From Elusimicrobiota bacterium (GTDB taxonomy: Bacteria; Elusimicrobiota; Elusimicrobia; UBA1565; UBA9628): a stretch of 9,837 bases of DNA. The notes under the pieces were generated by a model that had not been told where the DNA came from, ran no database searches, and saw nothing but the letters and a program-made list of their open reading frames with translations. Shown in pieces: positions 1 through 4,845 of the stretch. Where the stretch lies: positions 1 to 9,837 of the forward strand of contig JAQUMZ010000067.1 in assembly GCA_028717865.1 (NCBI GenBank), in the 5' to 3' direction. The translations under genes were made by a program, and so were the position numbers. The first letter of the stretch is position 1. Each line of letters starts with the position of its first letter.

Positions 1-2
1 TA

Positions 3-1757
3 ATGCCGGCGCGGCCCGAGTTGTTGAAAGATATTGTAAAGCGGCATAAACTGGAGGACTATATTCAAGATGGCGGACGTTTGCGCCTGGATAGTCCTCA
101 AGCCGCGGCGGCCGCGGCCGGCGGACTTCTGCTGGATGGCGAAGTGGCGCGGATACGAGTGCATCCCGCGGTAAAGGACTTTATGGAAAGGCGCGGGACC
201 AAGGCTCTTTACAGGATATTGAAGCTTTTACCGGAATCCAAACTGAGAGACAGCCTGATCTTGAAGATCCCCGGGCCAGCTTATGCCAATACCGAAAGCG
301 CGGATGTGGCTGCGATTCTTTCTTTGTTGAGCCCGCGGGACAAAACCGAAGCGCTGGCCGAAGCGGCTTCGGAAAGCTACGACAATCTACCCCAAGCAGC
401 CTGGCAGAAGCTGGCGGCTCTGGATGCCTTTGACCTGGTCAAGAAATGGTCGGGCCTGGGCTTCGTGGACGCGCCCACGGCGGTGATGCTGCACTGGCTC
501 AAATCCCACTCCCCCTACTTGGGCAGGACCGAGGCTGGAGCGGAGGATCTCGGCAAGATGCTGAGCCAGCTGGCGCCGACCACGAACCGGGATAGACTTA
601 TCCAGCAGATCCCGATCGCGGCGTATGCCGAGATGTCGAGCGCCGCGGTCGCCGATATCCTCTCGCTGATCAGCCCGCAACAACGGACCGCTTCATCCAA
701 TTACCAAATGGTTCCGGCCGAGGCCTGGCGGAAAATCTCCCGCCTGGACGTCGAGCGCTTGGCGAATCGATGGCGAGTCCTGCAATTCGATGCCACGGCC
801 GCGGCCATAGTGCAGATATGGCTGTATTATCAAGCGGACTCCTTGACCCCGACCGAAAACATCGCCGGGCTGCTGCGCCTGCTGGAGCCGTCCAAGGCCA
901 GAGACGATATGATCCTGGCCATTCCCAACAAGGCGTATTTCAAGTTGGACCATGTCCAGATTACTGACATCCTGGCGTTGCTGGGCGGCGGCCAGGAAAA
1001 GGATTCGCAGAACGCGCATTTATACGGGCTGATTCCGGATCCGGCATGGCAGAGGCTCTTGAAAGCCGACATCCGGCGCTTGATGCAGCAGTGGATGGCG
1101 TTGGACTATCAGGAGACTGCCGGAGCAATTCTGCGGTGCTGGCTGGATGCCTGCGCCAAAGAAGTGAACTTGAATTTAGAAAAAGAATTCAAAGAAATGC
1201 TGAATCTGTTGCCGAGATCGGGAACTAGAAACGAGCTTATATTGCGGATATTAGGCTCGGCTTACGCTAAATTGGAACGCGAAGATATGCTCGCGATTTT
1301 AAGCCTTCTGGAAGATTTATCCATAGATGAGGTGCGATCAAAAATTCCGGCGGAAGCCTGGAATAAGATAGCGGAAGATGCCCAGCGCTTGCTGCGCCCG
1401 AATAACAAGTTAACGGAAAAAGCCCAATTTAATGACACAATAAGAATGTTGGGATTGTTGACCGGCGCCAATCGGACCAATTTGGTCCTGGCGATGAAAT
1501 CCGATTTAGTCGAAATGAGCAACGAGCAAATAGTTCAAGTCTTATCGCGTATTGAATATGGCGGGAGGGATGTTGACGGCGCATATGAACTCATCCCATT
1601 TGAAGTTTATAAAAAATTATCTAGAGCGGATATCGAGCGCTTGCTTCAGCATTTGAAGGAAAAGGAGCGCAAGGGTAATAGTGGTGGCGAGATTCGCGAA
1701 TATAAGAAGGCGCAGTCGGCAATATTGCGTCATTGGATTGCAGCTCATCAGCCTTAA
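3..1757 (+). CDS. Uncharacterised helical protein with five degenerate ~105-residue repeats
   Basis: I do not recognise a family. The 584 visible residues look soluble and mostly alpha-helical, with no signal peptide or membrane segment. After a leading region (residues 1-70, with an Ala6 run at 34-39) comes a repeated unit. Its first half reads like LLPxSxxRDxLILxIPxxAYA followed by ADILSLLSP, starting near residues 72, 184, 288, 397 and 479. Its second half has a (I/V)PxxAW(R/Q)K core and a TAxxILxxWL helix pair, near 129, 237, 344, 448 and 531. Unit 4 is shortened. Such arrays often form solenoid or scaffold proteins, but the function here is unknown. The ATG at 3 is preceded by only two bases, so it may be internal and the gene may begin outside the window; no ribosome site can be judged. 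GC falls from about 64% (421-660) to about 45% (1201-1740). It lies 244 bp upstream of the AAA+ gene on the same strand and may be co-transcribed with it. Confidence 0.85.
   Translation: MPARPELLKDIVKRHKLEDYIQDGGRLRLDSPQAAAAAAGGLLLDGEVARIRVHPAVKDFMERRGTKALYRILKLLPESKLRDSLILKIPGPAYANTESADVAAILSLLSPRDKTEALAEAASESYDNLPQAAWQKLAALDAFDLVKKWSGLGFVDAPTAVMLHWLKSHSPYLGRTEAGAEDLGKMLSQLAPTTNRDRLIQQIPIAAYAEMSSAAVADILSLISPQQRTASSNYQMVPAEAWRKISRLDVERLANRWRVLQFDATAAAIVQIWLYYQADSLTPTENIAGLLRLLEPSKARDDMILAIPNKAYFKLDHVQITDILALLGGGQEKDSQNAHLYGLIPDPAWQRLLKADIRRLMQQWMALDYQETAGAILRCWLDACAKEVNLNLEKEFKEMLNLLPRSGTRNELILRILGSAYAKLEREDMLAILSLLEDLSIDEVRSKIPAEAWNKIAEDAQRLLRPNNKLTEKAQFNDTIRMLGLLTGANRTNLVLAMKSDLVEMSNEQIVQVLSRIEYGGRDVDGAYELIPFEVYKKLSRADIERLLQHLKEKERKGNSGGEIREYKKAQSAILRHWIAAHQP
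216..1748 (+). repeat. Five degenerate protein-level tandem repeats inside the first gene
   Basis: The units begin near nucleotides 216, 552, 864, 1191 and 1437, giving protein periods of about 112, 104, 109 and 82 residues. The most conserved stretches are RD.LI..IP..AYA and ADILSLLSP in the first half, and IP..AW.K..R.DI.RL plus AILR.W in the second half. The fourth unit (about 1191-1400) lacks its final helix pair, which explains the short spacing to unit five. The fifth carries a Lys/Glu/Gly-rich insertion near residues 551-567. Similarity is visible only in protein, not in DNA, so the duplications are old. Confidence 0.75.
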
Positions 1758-1795
1758 ATGACGAAGGCAACCATGGGTGGCAATTGGGGGATCGA

Positions 1796-2005
1796 TTGAC
1801 GCGGCGAACGGCAAATATTAGCGCGATATTCAGCTTGGTGTGGTTGGTCTGCGGGCCGGCCGCGGCGGTTGTCTTTAGGCCATCCCCGGTACCTCAGCCG
1901 GCTTTTTCACTCGCGATCCTGTTGCGGCAGAGCCCCTTGGATCAGATACGGCAGATCGAGCAGCTGGCGTTCTGCGCCCCATATATCTCTCGGAGTTGTG
2001 TATGA
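1796..2005 (+). CDS. Possible small secreted protein (69 aa), translationally coupled to the AAA+ gene
   Basis: This short frame fills most of the gap between the repeat protein and the AAA+ gene. Its TGA stop (2003-2005) overlaps the ATG at 2002 as ATGA, a usual sign of translational coupling. A TTG start at 1796 sits 5 nt after a GGGGG tract (1786-1790). From there the peptide looks like a signal sequence: basic TRRT, hydrophobic core ISAIFSLVWLVCGPAAA, with possible cleavage after AAA near residue 24. That leaves a mature peptide of about 45 residues with two Cys near its end (CAPYISRSCV). About 70% of codons end in G or C, as expected for a coding frame in this GC-rich region. No family is recognised. 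The same frame is open from an ATG at 1733 inside the upstream gene, but that start would bury the signal sequence. It could be a decayed gene or a chance frame. Confidence 0.38.
   Translation: MTRRTANISAIFSLVWLVCGPAAAVVFRPSPVPQPAFSLAILLRQSPLDQIRQIEQLAFCAPYISRSCV
1991..1995 (+). promoter_or_regulatory. Shine-Dalgarno site of the AAA+ gene
   Basis: CGGAG ends 6 nt before the ATG at 2002, a good spacing. It fixes this ATG as the start. The in-frame TTG at 1996 directly abuts the site and cannot use it, and the next in-frame ATG (2131) has no comparable upstream site. This matters because the 2002 start is what gives the ATPase its N-terminal export signal. Confidence 0.7.
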
Positions 2006-4836
2006 ACATCCGTCAAAAACCAGCTCGTTTGCTCGCCATGACCGCAGTTTTAACATTCGCCTTGATCGTGCCGGCTTTTAGCCTGGCGGCTATTGCAGGC
2101 CGAGCGCCCGCGGCCGGCGGCAAAGCGTCCATGGCGGGCTTGCCCGCGGCCGTGCAGCTGAAGCTGGCCCAGGACATCAACAAGCTGGCTTTCCAACTGC
2201 GCCAAGGCCCGGCTTTAGGCCCGGAGCAACTAGTGGCAAAACTCACGGGCCAGACGGATGAGGCGCAGAGTAGCGTGGGTCAGATGCTGCTCCTGGCTTT
2301 GACCGACCCGGAGGCGAGGGAAGAGTTGGGCGTGCAACTGCAGAACATCCCGGGAGGCGGCGACATTGGCCGGCAGGCGGCCGCGAATCTGTCCGGTTTG
2401 GCGTCGGTTTACTCGAATTCCCCGTTCGACATCCTAGTCGCCATGGCCCAAGGCATATCCAAGCCGTCGTCTTCCTTGAGCGCTTTCTTTGACGGGCTAT
2501 TTGCCTCGCCGGACGGCGTCGAAACCCATAGAAACGCTGTCCTGGACGTCCTTGATCGTAGCAAGGGGATCTTAGACGCCGTAGTTAAACAATCCGCGCC
2601 GCCAACTCCGATCGCCGGCTCCGAGGCCGAGTCCCATCCCAGCGGCCTTGTGCCCAGCGCCCAGGGGAAGCTGGTTTTTGTCGGCTCTATGGGCAACGTC
2701 GCAGCCAAGCAGGGGGCGATAGATAACTTCCCAAATGAAGAGCACTCCCGGTTGATGGCCAGCTTGTTCACGGACATAAGCGCCGTCGAGGCGCGGCCTT
2801 TCGCGGGCCGTTCCCGGCAGGCCAGCGAGCTTTTAGCCGTACTTTCGCGCCGCGATGCGCAAAAAAGCAGCGTGCTGCTCATTGGGTCTTTGGGCGTGGG
2901 CCGCACGGCCTTGATAGAGCACGTGGCGGCGGCCGTCAAGGCCGGGACCTACGAACTGAATCGGAGATTCCTGGAGCTGGACCTGCCCAAACTGGCAGGG
3001 CTATACTCCCAACCCAGCCCGGCGGCCGGCATGGATCCACCGTTCGAGGCGTTCTTCAACTCGGTGCTGCCGGCCTTGTCCCGGGACACGGTGGTCGTCA
3101 TACGGGGCGCGGAAAGGCTGCTGGCTCCCGGCGCCAACCGGATATTAGACCGGCTGGAGAAAGCCATGGAGCGCGACAGCCAGCGCTTCATATTCACGCT
3201 GGAAAGCGACGCGGCTTTGCCCAAGGAGCATTTCCTGCGCAAGTTCTCCGAGCGGATAAATCTGGACCGGCCCGAGCCGCAGGAAGCCATGCAGATGTTG
3301 CTCGCCCACAAGGCGCGCCTGGAGGCCGCTTCCGGAGTCTCCATCCTGGATGCGGCCATTGAGGAGCTGGTCGGCATCGCCAGGAATATTTTAAACCGCC
3401 TGCATCCCCAGGAACTGGTGGACAATATGGTCCGGGCGGTATTCTCGCGCGCGCAGGTCGCGCAGCGAAACGCCGCCCAAGCCGCGGCGAGCGACCTCTA
3501 TTCCCAGATATCCTTGGCCACGGCCAAATACCGGCGCACGGGCGCGGCCAAGGATTTCAACGAGGTCTTGGACCTGGCGCAGAAGCTCGACGCAGAGCAG
3601 GCGCGGCTCGCTTCGCCGGCGCCCGGGGAGCTCTCCGCGCGGATGGTCCAGGAATTGCTGGCTAAAATATATCCGGAGCAGGCCAACAGCATCCTCAATA
3701 ACATGGATTATAAAAAACGCCTGCTCGACGGCATAACCAAGATCGGCGAGCGGGTCATAGGGCAAGACGTCGCGGTCAAGGAGGTAGGCGCGACTTTAAG
3801 GACTATCGCCGCGGGCATGGATAACGGCAAGGGCCCCCGAGGCTCCTTCTTGTTGTTGGGCCCCACCGGAGTGGGCAAGACCGAGCTGGCCCGGGCTTTG
3901 GCCGAAGCCTATTCCGGGGACGAGAACCTTTTGGTCCGCCTCGACATGTCCGAATACATGGAGAAGCACGAAACCTCCAAGCTCATAGGCGCTCCGCCGG
4001 GCTACGCCGGCTATGAAGAAGGCGGGCGGCTGACCGAGGCCGTGGCCAAACGGCCGGGGTCCGTGGTTTTGTTCGACGAGATCGAGAAAGCCCATCCCGA
4101 GGTGTTCAATTCCCTGCTGCAATTGCTCGACGACGGCCGGCTGACCGACGGGAAGGGCAAGACCGTCGATTTCACCAAGACCATAGTGTTCATGACCTCC
4201 AACCTGGCCAGCAAACTGATATCGGATATGTATGCCGAGGGCAAGAGCAACGAGGAGATTCGCGCCGAGGTCCAGAGGGTCCTGGAGGAGAAATTCAAGC
4301 CGGAATTCCTCAACCGCATCAACGTCGTGGCGGTGGTCACGCCCTTGAGCCGGGCGCATATTTTGAATATTGGCAAGCTGCAGATAAAAAAGCAGGTGGC
4401 CGGGCCGCTGGCGCGCCAGGGCAGCCGGCTGGAATACGTGGACGACCAGGTCCTGGAATATGCCGCGGATAACGGGGGGTTCGATCCCAGGTACGGCGCC
4501 CGGCCCATGGCGCGGACCATCGGCAGGCTTATCAAGGACCCGGTGACCGATAACGTGCTGGCGCATGAAGGCAACATCGAGGTTTCCGTGGACATGAAGG
4601 ACGGCAAGGTGGCGGTGACCAGCCGGCCCAAGATAGAGCCGGGAGCGGTGAAAAAGCCCCTGCCCCGCGGCAAGCTCGGCGCCTGGGTCAAGCGCGTGCT
4701 GGATCCCGGCGCGGAGATGTCCCCGGAGGCCATCAAGGCCTCGTACGAGACTTTCGCCAATCCTCCGGACCAGGTCCGCGGCGGCGGCCAGAGGAACAAG
4801 CAACCGCAGCGCGCCTCGGAAACTCTCGAGCCTTAA
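2002..4836 (+). CDS. ClpB/Hsp100-type two-domain AAA+ ATPase with an N-terminal export signal
   Basis: A 944-residue protein-unfolding ATPase of the Clp/Hsp100 family. Residues 1-32 form a signal peptide or anchor: basic start (R4, K6, R9), hydrophobic stretch 10-32, AIA/G cleavage candidate. Residues 33-265 match no Clp N-domain I know. Domain 1 (about 268-490) keeps the family's GR...VLSRR box, but Walker A is GSLGVGRT (R301 for Lys), the Walker B acids are replaced (VVVIRGAERL, 364-373), and the KYRGEFE-type pore loop is missing, so it is probably inactive. The linker is shorter than a ClpB middle domain. Domain 2 (about 580-875) is intact: GPTGVGKT 620-627, GYAG pore loop 667-670, FDEIEKAH 691-698, sensor 1 MTSN, finger R772 (FLNRI), sensor 2 GARPM. 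No IGF/IGL ClpP-binding loop lies between sensor 1 and the finger, so it resembles ClpB rather than ClpA/C. A basic, Pro-rich tail of about 70 residues follows. The start is supported by CGGAG and the ATGA overlap. The protein's location is inferred; ATP supply outside the cytoplasm is unexplained. Confidence 0.95.
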   Translation: MNIRQKPARLLAMTAVLTFALIVPAFSLAAIAGRAPAAGGKASMAGLPAAVQLKLAQDINKLAFQLRQGPALGPEQLVAKLTGQTDEAQSSVGQMLLLALTDPEAREELGVQLQNIPGGGDIGRQAAANLSGLASVYSNSPFDILVAMAQGISKPSSSLSAFFDGLFASPDGVETHRNAVLDVLDRSKGILDAVVKQSAPPTPIAGSEAESHPSGLVPSAQGKLVFVGSMGNVAAKQGAIDNFPNEEHSRLMASLFTDISAVEARPFAGRSRQASELLAVLSRRDAQKSSVLLIGSLGVGRTALIEHVAAAVKAGTYELNRRFLELDLPKLAGLYSQPSPAAGMDPPFEAFFNSVLPALSRDTVVVIRGAERLLAPGANRILDRLEKAMERDSQRFIFTLESDAALPKEHFLRKFSERINLDRPEPQEAMQMLLAHKARLEAASGVSILDAAIEELVGIARNILNRLHPQELVDNMVRAVFSRAQVAQRNAAQAAASDLYSQISLATAKYRRTGAAKDFNEVLDLAQKLDAEQARLASPAPGELSARMVQELLAKIYPEQANSILNNMDYKKRLLDGITKIGERVIGQDVAVKEVGATLRTIAAGMDNGKGPRGSFLLLGPTGVGKTELARALAEAYSGDENLLVRLDMSEYMEKHETSKLIGAPPGYAGYEEGGRLTEAVAKRPGSVVLFDEIEKAHPEVFNSLLQLLDDGRLTDGKGKTVDFTKTIVFMTSNLASKLISDMYAEGKSNEEIRAEVQRVLEEKFKPEFLNRINVVAVVTPLSRAHILNIGKLQIKKQVAGPLARQGSRLEYVDDQVLEYAADNGGFDPRYGARPMARTIGRLIKDPVTDNVLAHEGNIEVSVDMKDGKVAVTSRPKIEPGAVKKPLPRGKLGAWVKRVLDPGAEMSPEAIKASYETFANPPDQVRGGGQRNKQPQRASETLEP

Positions 4837-4845
4837 AACGGCTCG
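4827..4845. terminator. Inverted repeat spanning the shared stop codons of two convergent genes
   Basis: CGAGCC (4827-4832) and GGCTCG (4840-4845) form a perfect 6-bp stem around a 7-nt loop, TTAAAAC. The loop holds both stop codons: TAA at 4834-4836 on the plus strand and TAA at 4835-4833 on the minus strand, sharing the palindrome TTAA. It is placed to end transcription from both sides, but neither side has a clear T-tract, so intrinsic termination is not assured. It may instead protect 3' ends or be helped by Rho. Confidence 0.45.

Noticed and set aside
1758..1799. 13-codon leader-like peptide (ATG 1758, TGA 1797-1799) after the repeat-protein stop
   Set aside because: Its stop overlaps the TTG at 1796, but there is no ribosome site, regulatory codon run or attenuator hairpin to support a leader peptide.
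1796..1821. Possible sigma70 promoter: TTGACG (1796-1801) and TATTAG (1816-1821)
   Set aside because: The spacer is only 14 bp and the -10 match is weak. TTGACG also overlaps the proposed TTG start of the small gene.
1814..1830. Short inverted repeat AATAT/ATATT with a 7-nt loop
   Set aside because: The stem is only five A/T pairs with no T-tract, too weak for a terminator, and it lies inside the proposed small coding frame.
1996..1998. TTG at 1996 as the start of the AAA+ gene
   Set aside because: It directly abuts the CGGAG ribosome site with no spacing, whereas the ATG at 2002 has a 6-nt spacer.
1869..2081. Plus-strand 70-codon frame overlapping the start of the AAA+ gene
   Set aside because: It runs out of frame into the AAA+ signal sequence, has no ribosome site or hydrophobic core, and competes with the better-supported frame at 1796-2005.
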